Source of the DNA: Minisyncoccota bacterium
Lineage (GTDB): Bacteria; Patescibacteriota; Minisyncoccia; Phycocordibacterales; UBA5272
Length of the DNA: 5,831 nucleotides
NCBI GenBank assembly: GCA_022843645.1
Contig: JALHNF010000040.1
Coordinates: forward strand, 1-5,831
Reading direction: 5' to 3'
Position numbers and translations under genes: made by a program. The number at the start of each line of letters is the position of its first letter. Position 1 is the stretch's first letter. Below, piece after piece: positions 1 to 5,183 of this stretch. Under the pieces are notes generated by a model. It was not told the origin of the DNA. It saw only the letters and a program-made list of their open reading frames with translations, and searched no databases.

Positions 1-437
1 CCTGTTTCGTATTTCAAATACGAATACGCGTCTTTACCTTTTATTTCGATCGACACATCTTTATACCCCCCATTGTCAGAAAGCGAGCTGTCCACCACAT
101 TTGTACTCCAACCTTTTGTTTCCGCAAACGCGGTGTACATAGTCGCCAAGTCCAGTGCAAAAAGCGCAGACTCGTCACCCCCTGCACCAGCGGCTATTTC
201 CATAATAATAACTCGTGGGATTTCCTCTTCTTCTTTGTCTTTGTCCATGATCTGCTTCATCTGGAGCATGAGTTCTTCCTTGCGAGCAGTTATCCTTTTT
301 TTGTCTTCTTCTACCAGCTCTCTCATGCTTGGATCAGCCAAAAGAAGCGCTTCGAGTTCAGCCTCTTCTTTTTCGAGTCCCACATACTCTTCAGCAAGGT
401 ACGCGGTCTTAAAATTTTTCTTATACTCGTCGATCAT
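1..437 (-). CDS. prfA: Peptide chain release factor 1, N-terminal part (cut by window edge)
   Basis: Class I release factor that reads UAA/UAG in the ribosomal A site and triggers peptide release. The 145 codons present begin MIDEYKKNFKTAYLAEEY, form a charged helical N-terminal domain (about residues 1-70) and then enter the RF core. EIAAGAGGDESALFALDL at about 80-97 is the family's GxGGDEAALF motif, and GGYKDVSIEIKGKDAYSYLK follows. The recognition loop and catalytic GGQ lie beyond the left edge and cannot be checked. The GGDE motif is near residue 84, where E. coli RF1 has it roughly 40 residues later, so domain 1 is short. This looks like a genuine short form because the N-terminus aligns well from the ATG. 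There is no Shine-Dalgarno: the ATG directly follows the T-tract of the rpmE terminator. rpmE-prfA adjacency is a known arrangement in several bacterial phyla. Identity is secure; the exact start is less so. Confidence 0.93.
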   Translation of the reverse strand, partial: MIDEYKKNFKTAYLAEEYVGLEKEEAELEALLLADPSMRELVEEDKKRITARKEELMLQMKQIMDKDKEEEEIPRVIIMEIAAGAGGDESALFALDLATMYTAFAETKGWSTNVVDSSLSDNGGYKDVSIEIKGKDAYSYLKYET

Positions 438-469
438 AAAAATACAAAAATCGCTCAACAAAGAGCGAT
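438..469 (-). terminator. Rho-independent terminator after rpmE, abutting prfA start
   Basis: A 7-bp stem (450-456 paired with 463-469, 6-nt loop 457-462) is followed on the minus strand by TTTTTGTATTTTT, which ends at the base before the prfA ATG. It lies 15 nt after the rpmE stop. With no other promoter visible before prfA, it could act as a partial terminator or attenuator that sets the rpmE:prfA ratio. The structure is seen directly; the regulatory role is inference. Confidence 0.75.
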
Positions 470-484
470 GTCTGCGATATGGCC

Positions 485-754
485 CTACTTAGATTTTTTT
501 GCCTTGGTAGCCTCTTGTCGTTTCTTGAATTTGTCCACTCGGCCAGCGGTGTCAAGCACTACGTCTTGACCAGTATAAAATGGGTGTGTTGCACTCGAAA
601 TTTCGATTTTGCAGACAGGATATTCTTTTCCGTCTTTTTCATATACGCCAACCTCTTTTGTTTCGACAGTAGAACTGATCAAAAACTGTGAACCGTTTGA
701 GGTATCAACAAAAAGCACAGGGCGATAGTTGTTTGGATGCACGTCTTTCTTCAT
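485..754 (-). CDS. rpmE2: Large-subunit ribosomal protein L31, zinc-independent (type B-like)
   Basis: L31 sits on the 50S central protuberance and helps form a bridge to the 30S subunit. The 89-residue product begins MKKDVHPNNYRPVLFVDTS and contains HPFYTGQDVVLDTAGRVDKF, both hallmark L31 stretches, then ends in a lysine-rich tail. The cysteines that bind zinc in type A L31 are absent: the segment before HPFYTG reads EISSAT instead of carrying a Cys pair, and only one Cys remains (CKIEIS). This places it with the zinc-free C-minus form. I chose ATG 754 over an in-frame TTG at 763 because the homologous protein starts at MKKD and the TTG overlaps the predicted -10 box. The stop is TAG. It lies between the transglycosylase gene, with no terminator between them, and prfA. 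Confidence 0.95.
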   Translation of the reverse strand: MKKDVHPNNYRPVLFVDTSNGSQFLISSTVETKEVGVYEKDGKEYPVCKIEISSATHPFYTGQDVVLDTAGRVDKFKKRQEATKAKKSK

Positions 755-761
755 GGGTGCC

Positions 762-790
762 AATATACCACAGTTTTAGAAGCCTTGCAA
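762..790 (-). promoter_or_regulatory. Promoter of rpmE, predicted leaderless
   Basis: On the minus strand TTGCAA (790-785) is followed after 17 bp by TATATT (767-762), with an extended -10 TGG directly before it. The -10 ends 7 nt before the rpmE ATG (754), so transcription would begin at or within a base of the start codon. The -35 lies inside the last codons of the transglycosylase gene. No Shine-Dalgarno is visible. Sequence match is direct; promoter activity is inferred. Confidence 0.65.
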
Positions 791-2122
791 CGGGTTAATT
801 TGCTCGTTTTGTATCTTCCGAGCGAGTGCCACAACACTATTTCCGTAGAAATTTGAGATGCTTGAACACGAGCGTCCCGAGTAGTAGCGACACGCGGCGT
901 TTCGCTCGTCTGTCACGGCACCATTGTCTTTCAAAAGAAATGCGGATGCCATAATAGCGTCACGTGGAATCCAGGGGTTTGCAACGCTTTTTCCTTCTGC
1001 CGCTGCGACTTTTGCTTTATACATATTCCATGTTGATGGAATAAACTGTGCTGGACCCATAGCGCCACCCCAACCAACATTCAGCGGGCATGAGATGAGA
1101 CGCTCAAATGGGTCAAATCCAAGCTCTTTTGCAATTTCTAAAAACGGCGGCACATCTCGAGTAGGACTCATCACATTTTTAAACGTTGTACCACTTGTGT
1201 TGACTCCTGAGCCGTCGGTACTTTTCAGGTAGCACCGCCCTGTGTTTTTGCCCAAGTTTGACTCTTGCGTAAGAATAGCAAGAATAAATGCTGGTCGAAC
1301 TCCAGTGACTTCGAACGCTTCGTTTGCATACTCAAGTGCGTCACCGAATTTAATAGAGCTTGCATCGCGAAGTGCAAAAAGAGTGTTTCTGATTTCTGCT
1401 GCTTTTGCTTGTTTTTCTTTTAAGACTTTTTGATACTCTGATTCTTTCCCCTGTGTTTCTTTGAGCACCACCGCTTTTACCTGTTTATTTTGTTCTGCTT
1501 TTTTCTTTTCTACTTCTTGTTGAATTTTAAGTTTTTCTTGTTCCGTCTTTTTTTCTTCAAGCGTCTGCTTTACCTCTTCAGTATCCGCTTTCGTTTTTTT
1601 CACAAGATCAAATGTCTCGTCCATGGCAAGCTGTACAGAACGATACTCCTCAGCTTGAAGCATAAAGTCTGAAAGTGAACCTTTTTGCAAAGCAACTTCA
1701 ATAAGTGACGCGTTTTGTAATTCATCACTTTTTCGAACTATCTGAGCAAGAGCAGAACGCTGTCTATCGAGCTTCTGGTCAAGCTCTTGCAGTGCGACTT
1801 CTTTTGAACCAATCTCGCCACTAATTTTGTTGATCACAATGCCGTGAGACTTGATCTTGAGATTCGACTGATCGATTTTATTGTTGAGCACAGATATATC
1901 GCCCCGAAGTGTACGCGCCTCGGCTTGTGTTTCTTTGATTTGATTTTGCTTTTCGGCTATTTCTGCTTCAACACGCGCAAGCTCTTCTCGCAATTTTGCC
2001 TCGCAGGCTTCTTTTTCAGGGCTTGTTATGGGACACGCTTGCTGTGCATAGGAAGTACCTGGTGTCACCAGTGCACTCAAGGCAAAAACGCTAATCAGAA
2101 AAACTTTATTAAAACGTAGCAT
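776..2122 (-). CDS. Secreted coiled-coil lytic murein transglycosylase (PcsB/CwlO-like N-domain, MltB-like C-domain)
   Basis: Predicted cell-wall enzyme of 448 residues that cleaves peptidoglycan glycan strands outside the membrane. Residues 1-26 are a signal peptide (MLRFNK basic start, hydrophobic core, SYA cleavage site before QQ). Residues about 35-250 are a long Lys/Glu/Gln-rich coiled coil; SLIEVALQKGSLSDFMLQAEEY (139-160) resembles the region that EnvC, PcsB and CwlO share. Residues about 258-448 are a transglycosylase fold: catalytic-type Glu287 in LAILTQESNLG and the MltB-like motif GWGGAMGPAQFIPSTW at 350-365. Cys297, 345, 411 and 419 lie in the catalytic part and could form disulfides; Cys30 and Cys40 flank the start of the mature protein. 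By analogy with FtsEX-controlled hydrolases, the coiled coil may hold the enzyme in check; that is inference. ATG 2122 is set by the signal peptide. The stop is TAA, with no terminator before rpmE. Confidence 0.88.
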   Translation of the reverse strand: MLRFNKVFLISVFALSALVTPGTSYAQQACPITSPEKEACEAKLREELARVEAEIAEKQNQIKETQAEARTLRGDISVLNNKIDQSNLKIKSHGIVINKISGEIGSKEVALQELDQKLDRQRSALAQIVRKSDELQNASLIEVALQKGSLSDFMLQAEEYRSVQLAMDETFDLVKKTKADTEEVKQTLEEKKTEQEKLKIQQEVEKKKAEQNKQVKAVVLKETQGKESEYQKVLKEKQAKAAEIRNTLFALRDASSIKFGDALEYANEAFEVTGVRPAFILAILTQESNLGKNTGRCYLKSTDGSGVNTSGTTFKNVMSPTRDVPPFLEIAKELGFDPFERLISCPLNVGWGGAMGPAQFIPSTWNMYKAKVAAAEGKSVANPWIPRDAIMASAFLLKDNGAVTDERNAACRYYSGRSCSSISNFYGNSVVALARKIQNEQINPLQGF

Positions 2123-2134
2123 AGATTAATGTGT

Positions 2135-2143
2135 AGTATAGCA
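2135..2143 (-). promoter_or_regulatory. Extended -10 promoter of the transglycosylase gene
   Basis: TGC-TATACT on the minus strand is an extended -10 (5 of 6 consensus bases). The -10 ends 12 nt before ATG 2122, giving a predicted leader of only about 5 nt and no room for a Shine-Dalgarno. A -35 is weak (CTTCGT at 17-bp spacing) and would lie within the rplY terminator hairpin. Confidence 0.5.
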
Positions 2144-2175
2144 AAACAGCCGTCTCTACGAAGAGTAACGGCTGT
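2143..2175 (-). terminator. Rho-independent terminator after rplY
   Basis: An 8-bp outer stem ACAGCCGT (2146-2153) / ACGGCTGT (2168-2175) encloses an inner CTCT/AGAG stem with an ACGA loop and a 2-nt bulge. On the minus strand it is followed by a short TTTT run. It lies about 28 nt past the rplY stop. The T-run is short, so termination may be incomplete. The tail touches the extended -10 of the next gene. Confidence 0.7.
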
Positions 2176-2203
2176 GTTGGCATAGTGTGACTTAGAAAAT
2201 CTC

Positions 2204-2848
2204 TTATTCTGTAGTAGCTTCTTCGGCGTCTTCTTTCTTACCCTTCTTTTCTACTTCAATAGCATCAACATCAAGTGTTGCGACTGGAGCCGAGAGATCT
2301 TCCTCTTTTCCTACCGCAATTGAAGCGATCACCTCTTCTGCATCAGCCTTTGCCACCACGCCACTTGGGAGTACGAGGTCAGAAACCGTGATCACGCTGT
2401 CGAGTGTTGCGAGTTTTGAAATGTCTACCACGATTTCATGTGGGAGATCTTTTGGAAGACACTCTACTTCAAGCTCGTGAGCAACTTTAACAAGTGTTCC
2501 ACCTAAGCTCTTCACTGCTTCTGATACCCCTTCAAAGACAAGGTGTACACCAACTTCTACTTTCTCATTTGCATCAACTGCATAGAAGTCCACATGAATA
2601 ACTTGGTCGGTAACTGGGTCAAACTGCACATCGTGAATGAGCGCAGTAACTTTTTCTCCAGCAACATCAAGAACGATGAGGGTAGACTCACCCGCTTCTT
2701 TAAGTGTTTTGTCAAAGGCGGCCTTTGGTACAAAAATAGAGGTCGAGGCCTTGTGTGAGCCATAAAATACCGCAGGTAAAGACCCGGCTTTTCGAGCAGC
2801 TTCAACAGAAGGAAATGCGTCTCGCTTTGTTGCAGAAAGTGTAATCAT
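2204..2848 (-). CDS. rplY: Large-subunit ribosomal protein L25 (TL5/CTC type)
   Basis: L25/CTC binds 5S rRNA in the 50S central protuberance. The 214-residue product starts MITLSATKRDAFPSVEAARK. The L25 beta-barrel domain covers about residues 1-90 (LPAVFYGSHKASTSIFVPK, then DVQFDPVTDQVIHVDFYAVD). A C-terminal TL5-type beta domain runs from about 91 to 180 (GVSEAVKSLGGTLVKV, LPHEIVVDISKLATLDSVITVSDL). It ends in a charged Glu/Lys tail of about 30 residues. Length and domain order fit the long CTC form rather than the short E. coli L25. ATG 2848 is chosen because a longer frame from TTG 2884 would add a Cys-rich peptide translated from the terminator and promoter of the preceding junction. It has its own promoter and terminator, so it appears monocistronic. 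Confidence 0.95.
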   Translation of the reverse strand: MITLSATKRDAFPSVEAARKAGSLPAVFYGSHKASTSIFVPKAAFDKTLKEAGESTLIVLDVAGEKVTALIHDVQFDPVTDQVIHVDFYAVDANEKVEVGVHLVFEGVSEAVKSLGGTLVKVAHELEVECLPKDLPHEIVVDISKLATLDSVITVSDLVLPSGVVAKADAEEVIASIAVGKEEDLSAPVATLDVDAIEVEKKGKKEDAEEATTE

Positions 2849-2855
2849 GGGGCAT

Positions 2856-2884
2856 ATAATTACACAAAAACAGGAAAAATACAA
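2856..2884 (-). promoter_or_regulatory. Promoter of rplY, predicted leaderless
   Basis: TTGTAT (2884-2879) and AATTAT (2861-2856) are separated by 17 bp, with a TGT extension before the -10. The -10 ends 7 nt before ATG 2848, as at rpmE. An alternative -10, TGTAAT (2864-2859), would give a leader of about 4 nt. The -35 overlaps the T-tract of the epimerase terminator. Confidence 0.45.
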
Positions 2885-2897
2885 GCCCCGGGGGCTC
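2875..2897 (-). terminator. Rho-independent terminator after the epimerase gene
   Basis: GC-only hairpin core AGCCC (2896-2892) / GGGCT (2888-2884) with a 3-nt loop, extendable by a G-U pair, followed on the minus strand by TGTATTTTT. It begins only about 4 nt after the TAA stop at 2902. Confidence 0.7.
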
Positions 2898-2901
2898 CGT
2901 T

Positions 2902-3957
2902 TTAAAGCTCTACTTTGTAGCGACCCTCGTTTTTTACGAAAGCCTCTTTAGGCGGCATTTTGTAGACGTATCCGTACATGCTCGTTATTTTTGAACCATC
3001 AACAGCAATAGGATACGAATACCCTTTCCAGCTTCCTTCTGCTGTCGGAATTTTGCCTCGCGTTACATGCCAAAAGAAAAAGAATGCGGCACGCACAAGA
3101 TATGGATGAATTGGCAGGGTCTTTTTCCCCACTGCTTGTGCCATGTCTTTTCCAAGAACACACTCCCCCGGAGGGCACGCATTGAAAACTTCGTACTTAT
3201 GGTGTGTACCATCGAAAGACAGGAGTGCGACAATATCAGTAACGTCGTCTTCATGCACATACTGTCGTAGCCACTTTTTTGTGACAGGGACAAAGGATGT
3301 AAGGGTAGACACCAGTCTGTACACAAGATTCCCCTTCAATTGCCCAGAAAGCGCGCTCTGAAGCCCAAACCGAATGCGCGCATAGCGCCCTCGAGGACCA
3401 GTGATCGCCGCAGGGCGAATGATGGAGACTTGCGGAAGTTTGTTGCCAGCTTCTTTATGTTTGCTGTATGCCTCCTTTAAGTGCTCCTCTGCGATTCTTT
3501 TTTCTTCGGCATATAAATAGTTCGTTTTTCGAAACATTTCTTCTTCAGTGAATCGATGTTCAAGCGTATTCTCTTTAAACGCCCCATATGAAGCAACTGT
3601 AGAAAAATATACGAGGCGATCTACATATTCATGGGAAAATGCAAAATCAAACACTTTATCAGAGCCTTCAATGTTCCATTTCCATGACAGTGACCGCTTG
3701 CCATATATTTCCCGAATCTGCCACGCGGTGTGGATAACGACATTTGGCTTGTATCTGTCTACTTTTTCCTGCCAGCCATCATCGGCAAGGTTTTGATGTA
3801 TATACACTATCTTTGCATTGCCTTTTGTCAGATCTGTTTCTGGTTCTTTGTCGATAGTGATAATCTTTTCTACATCAGCACGTTTGGAAAACTGGTCGCA
3901 CAGCATTGCGCCCACATACCCCGCACCACCAGTAATAAAAACGGTCTTTTTGTTCAT
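2902..3957 (-). CDS. NAD-dependent epimerase/dehydratase (extended SDR)
   Basis: Predicted cytosolic nucleotide-sugar epimerase, dehydratase or related oxidoreductase; the substrate cannot be told from sequence alone. The 351-residue protein opens with a Rossmann strand and the TGGAGYVG dinucleotide motif (residues 9-16). Asp36 after the second strand favours NAD over NADP. VVIHTAWQIRE (73-83) and Asn95 match conserved extended-SDR positions. The catalytic set is visible: Ser119/Thr120 in YFSTVASYG and Y149-AEE-K153. IIRPAAITGPRG (179-190) and YVHEDDVTDI (233-242) are the usual C-terminal substrate-domain motifs. A hydrophobic stretch, VRAAFFFFWHV, near residue 290 could touch the membrane but is too short for a clear transmembrane helix. 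The start is ATG 3957, with an extended -10 just upstream. It has no operon partners: terminators lie on both sides. Confidence 0.88.
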   Translation of the reverse strand: MNKKTVFITGGAGYVGAMLCDQFSKRADVEKIITIDKEPETDLTKGNAKIVYIHQNLADDGWQEKVDRYKPNVVIHTAWQIREIYGKRSLSWKWNIEGSDKVFDFAFSHEYVDRLVYFSTVASYGAFKENTLEHRFTEEEMFRKTNYLYAEEKRIAEEHLKEAYSKHKEAGNKLPQVSIIRPAAITGPRGRYARIRFGLQSALSGQLKGNLVYRLVSTLTSFVPVTKKWLRQYVHEDDVTDIVALLSFDGTHHKYEVFNACPPGECVLGKDMAQAVGKKTLPIHPYLVRAAFFFFWHVTRGKIPTAEGSWKGYSYPIAVDGSKITSMYGYVYKMPPKEAFVKNEGRYKVEL

Positions 3958-3963
3958 GTTTCA

Positions 3964-3972
3964 ATTCTAACA
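3964..3972 (-). promoter_or_regulatory. Extended -10 promoter of the epimerase gene, predicted leaderless
   Basis: TGT-TAGAAT on the minus strand is an extended -10 (5 of 6 bases). It ends 6 nt before ATG 3957, so the transcript should start at the ATG. The expected -35 position holds only TCTTTT, which is the T-tract of the upstream terminator. Confidence 0.55.
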
Positions 3973-3986
3973 TGTGATTTTGTAAC

Positions 3987-4019
3987 AAAAGAAAACCGCT
4001 GCTCAACGTAAGCAGCGGT
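3987..4019 (-). terminator. Strong rho-independent terminator of the three-gene operon
   Basis: A perfect 9-bp stem ACCGCTGCT (3995-4003) / AGCAGCGGT (4011-4019) with a 7-nt loop, followed on the minus strand by TTTTCTTTT. It starts 13 nt after the TGA stop at 4033 and separates the operon from the epimerase gene. Confidence 0.85.
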
Positions 4020-4032
4020 ATAGAAATGGAGC

Positions 4033-4350
4033 TCACGCAGACCTACCTGCCTGAGATTCGACTCGCTCCAATAAACTCTCCAGAAAAGAAAGAATTTCCG
4101 CCTTTTCCTTCGCAGCAAAATGTTTTGTGTCTTGGCTAAGTAAACTTTTCAATCGATTCACACCATGAATAATTTCTTCTTCGAGCTGCCCTTCTTGCCA
4201 AGGTATACGGTCCCACCGTGCGTACTTTTGCTCAATATCTTGAGCGAGATACACCCTAGGGTCACAAAGTTGGTAGTCCGTAAACTCACTTCTGTATTGA
4301 CTACCTGACGCGGTGGGCAGTGAATCTTTGTTGAGACGAGTATCAAACAT
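4033..4350 (-). CDS. Hypothetical protein, 105 aa, third gene of operon
   Basis: I do not recognise a family. The protein is soluble-looking, with no signal peptide or membrane segment. The N-terminal half is polar and aromatic (YRSEFTDYQLCDPRVYLAQDIEQKY, roughly residues 19-43). The C-terminal half (about residues 53-100) looks alpha-helical, with heptad-like leucines in EIIHGVNRLKSLLSQ and KAEILSFLESLLERVES. ATG 4350 is chosen over the adjacent GTG 4353 because GAGGAG lies 7 nt upstream of the ATG. The start overlaps the end of the preceding gene by 8 nt (ATGTTTGA), implying translational coupling. The stop is TGA, followed by a strong terminator. Reality as a gene is supported by the Shine-Dalgarno, the overlap and the terminator, not by homology. 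Confidence 0.75.
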   Translation of the reverse strand: MFDTRLNKDSLPTASGSQYRSEFTDYQLCDPRVYLAQDIEQKYARWDRIPWQEGQLEEEIIHGVNRLKSLLSQDTKHFAAKEKAEILSFLESLLERVESQAGRSA

Positions 4351-4888
4351 CACTCTTCTCCTCTTTCATTCTTACTTTTTCGAAAAGTCGAAGTCGGTGA
4401 TATCTATCAAGCCTCGCTTTCCCAAGATTCACAAGGTCCATCATGCAAGACTTTATAGTGAGCGTGTCTTTGAATCCGAAGCAACAGGCAATATCAGCCG
4501 TGTCCTGATAACCAAGAGGCTGTATGCTAACCGCACACAAGATGAGCTCCTGCAAATCTTGTGGTGGTCTTTGCAACTTTCTTGTGATCTCAAAAACATG
4601 CTCGATAAGACCTTTCAGCCTATTTTTCTGCTCGAGCAAGTGATCAAGTGCATAACCACCTTTTTTCTGATTTTCTTTCTCGATAGCAATCAGAGACTGC
4701 TTTAGCGGGCGAAGCTTTTCTTGAGCTATGTCAAAAGCTGTCTTGTCATCAGTTCTTTTTGTACGGCTTTTTTTCTTTTTTTGACAATTACTGCATACAT
4801 ATAGATCTTCTGTACACCTGTCCGGCATACAAGAAAAACAATATTTGCGACACTTAGAGCAATGGACGTCGGCGTCATAGTGAGCCAT
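4343..4888 (-). CDS. Hypothetical zinc-finger-like / winged-helix-like protein, 181 aa
   Basis: No named family is recognised. The N-terminus carries seven cysteines in 26 residues: C10-x2-C13-x3-C17-x2-C20-x4-C25-x6-C32-x2-C35, with His9 just before, which suggests one or two zinc sites. A Lys/Arg-rich linker follows (about 36-46), then a helical region (about 50-105). The C-terminal part (about 108-173) resembles a winged helix: DTADIACCFGFKDTLTIKS could be the helix-turn-helix, followed by LVNLGKARLDRYHRLRLF as recognition-helix end and wing. A nucleic-acid-binding regulator is a reasonable inference, not an established function. ATG 4888 is supported by AAGGAG 8 nt upstream; the longer frame from TTG 4957 has no such support. 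It overlaps the previous gene by 14 nt and the next by 8 nt. The stop is TGA. Confidence 0.78.
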   Translation of the reverse strand: MAHYDADVHCSKCRKYCFSCMPDRCTEDLYVCSNCQKKKKSRTKRTDDKTAFDIAQEKLRPLKQSLIAIEKENQKKGGYALDHLLEQKNRLKGLIEHVFEITRKLQRPPQDLQELILCAVSIQPLGYQDTADIACCFGFKDTLTIKSCMMDLVNLGKARLDRYHRLRLFEKVRMKEEKSDV

Positions 4889-5087
4889 GGCGAGTTCTCC
4901 TTTTCTTTTTGCTAAGTTTGTCTTTGAAGGTTTCGAATCTTTTCCTAAAAGCAACAATCAAGTGTGCAACAAGAAGGTCTCTCTTTTGGCACGTAGTTAA
5001 GAGTTCGAAGTCCTGAGGCTGTGTCTTGTTGATCACAAGCCGTGCTTGTCCAAGTATTTCGTCAGCTTCATCTTGATAGAGATTCAT
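4875..5087 (-). CDS. Hypothetical small protein, 70 aa, first gene of operon
   Basis: Unrecognised small protein, probably all alpha-helical. An acidic N-terminus (MNLYQDEADEILG) is followed by KRDLLVAHLIVAFRKRFETF and a strongly basic end (KDKLSKKKRRTRHGSL) that could bind nucleic acid. There is no signal peptide; the hydrophobic LLVAHLIVAF run is short and flanked by charges, so it is more likely a buried helix than a membrane anchor. The start is ATG 5087, with AGGA (5101-5098) about 10 nt upstream, a rather long spacing. The stop is TGA, 14 nt inside the next gene, so the two are probably translationally coupled. It is the promoter-proximal gene of the operon, divergent from the NrdR-like gene. 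Confidence 0.68.
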   Translation of the reverse strand: MNLYQDEADEILGQARLVINKTQPQDFELLTTCQKRDLLVAHLIVAFRKRFETFKDKLSKKKRRTRHGSL

Positions 5088-5093
5088 CTTGAA

Positions 5094-5117
5094 ATGTTCC
5101 TATATGTAAATGAACAT
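5094..5117. repeat. Inverted repeat ATGTTC-N12-GAACAT before the operon
   Basis: A perfect 6-bp dyad with arms at 5094-5099 and 5112-5117 lies just upstream of the first operon gene. As DNA it could be an operator. As RNA it would form an AU-rich hairpin that covers part of the AGGA ribosome-binding site. Either role is inference. Confidence 0.4.
5100..5117 (-). CDS. Possible leaderless mini-ORF (MFIYI) upstream of the operon
   Basis: A five-codon frame, ATG TTC ATT TAC ATA TAG, starts 6 nt after the extended -10 TGC-TAGAAC, the same geometry as the predicted leaderless epimerase start. Its TAG stop shares bases with the AGGA Shine-Dalgarno of the 70-aa gene. It may be a leader peptide or chance. 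There is no protein-level evidence. Confidence 0.25.
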   Translation of the reverse strand: MFIYI

Positions 5118-5123
5118 GTGCCG

Positions 5124-5132
5124 GTTCTAGCA
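5124..5132 (-). promoter_or_regulatory. Candidate extended -10 promoter of the three-gene operon
   Basis: TGC-TAGAAC on the minus strand matches an extended -10 (4 of 6 core bases). The 17-bp-spaced -35, ACTACA, is poor. It sits in a small inverted repeat, CGGTT (5122-5126) / AACCG (5132-5136), which could be an operator. It would give a leader of about 30 nt that includes the Shine-Dalgarno. A less likely alternative is TATAGG (5104-5099). Confidence 0.35.
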
Positions 5133-5183
5133 ACCGACAAATAAAGTGTAGTAAGTAAAAATACATATTAAAATCACCATATG

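Noticed and set aside
73..492. Plus-strand open frame rich in Ser
   Set aside because: It is the reverse-strand shadow of prfA; the minus strand gives a clear RF1 with conserved motifs.
924..1672. Three plus-strand open frames
   Set aside because: They lie opposite the transglycosylase gene, whose catalytic motifs and signal peptide make the minus strand the coding one. The Phe-rich frame is the shadow of a Lys/Glu-rich coiled coil.
2849..2884. Twelve-residue N-terminal extension of L25 (Cys-rich) from a TTG
   Set aside because: It would be translated from the upstream gene's terminator and the rplY promoter; L25 proteins start near MITLSATKR.
4313..4705. 130-codon plus-strand open frame across the operon
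   Set aside because: It is opposite two overlapping minus-strand genes with Shine-Dalgarno sites, and its product shows no recognisable domain.
4889..4957. Longer start (TTG) for the zinc-finger-like protein
   Set aside because: The internal ATG 4888 has AAGGAG at 8 nt; the TTG lies deep inside the previous gene and lacks a ribosome-binding site.
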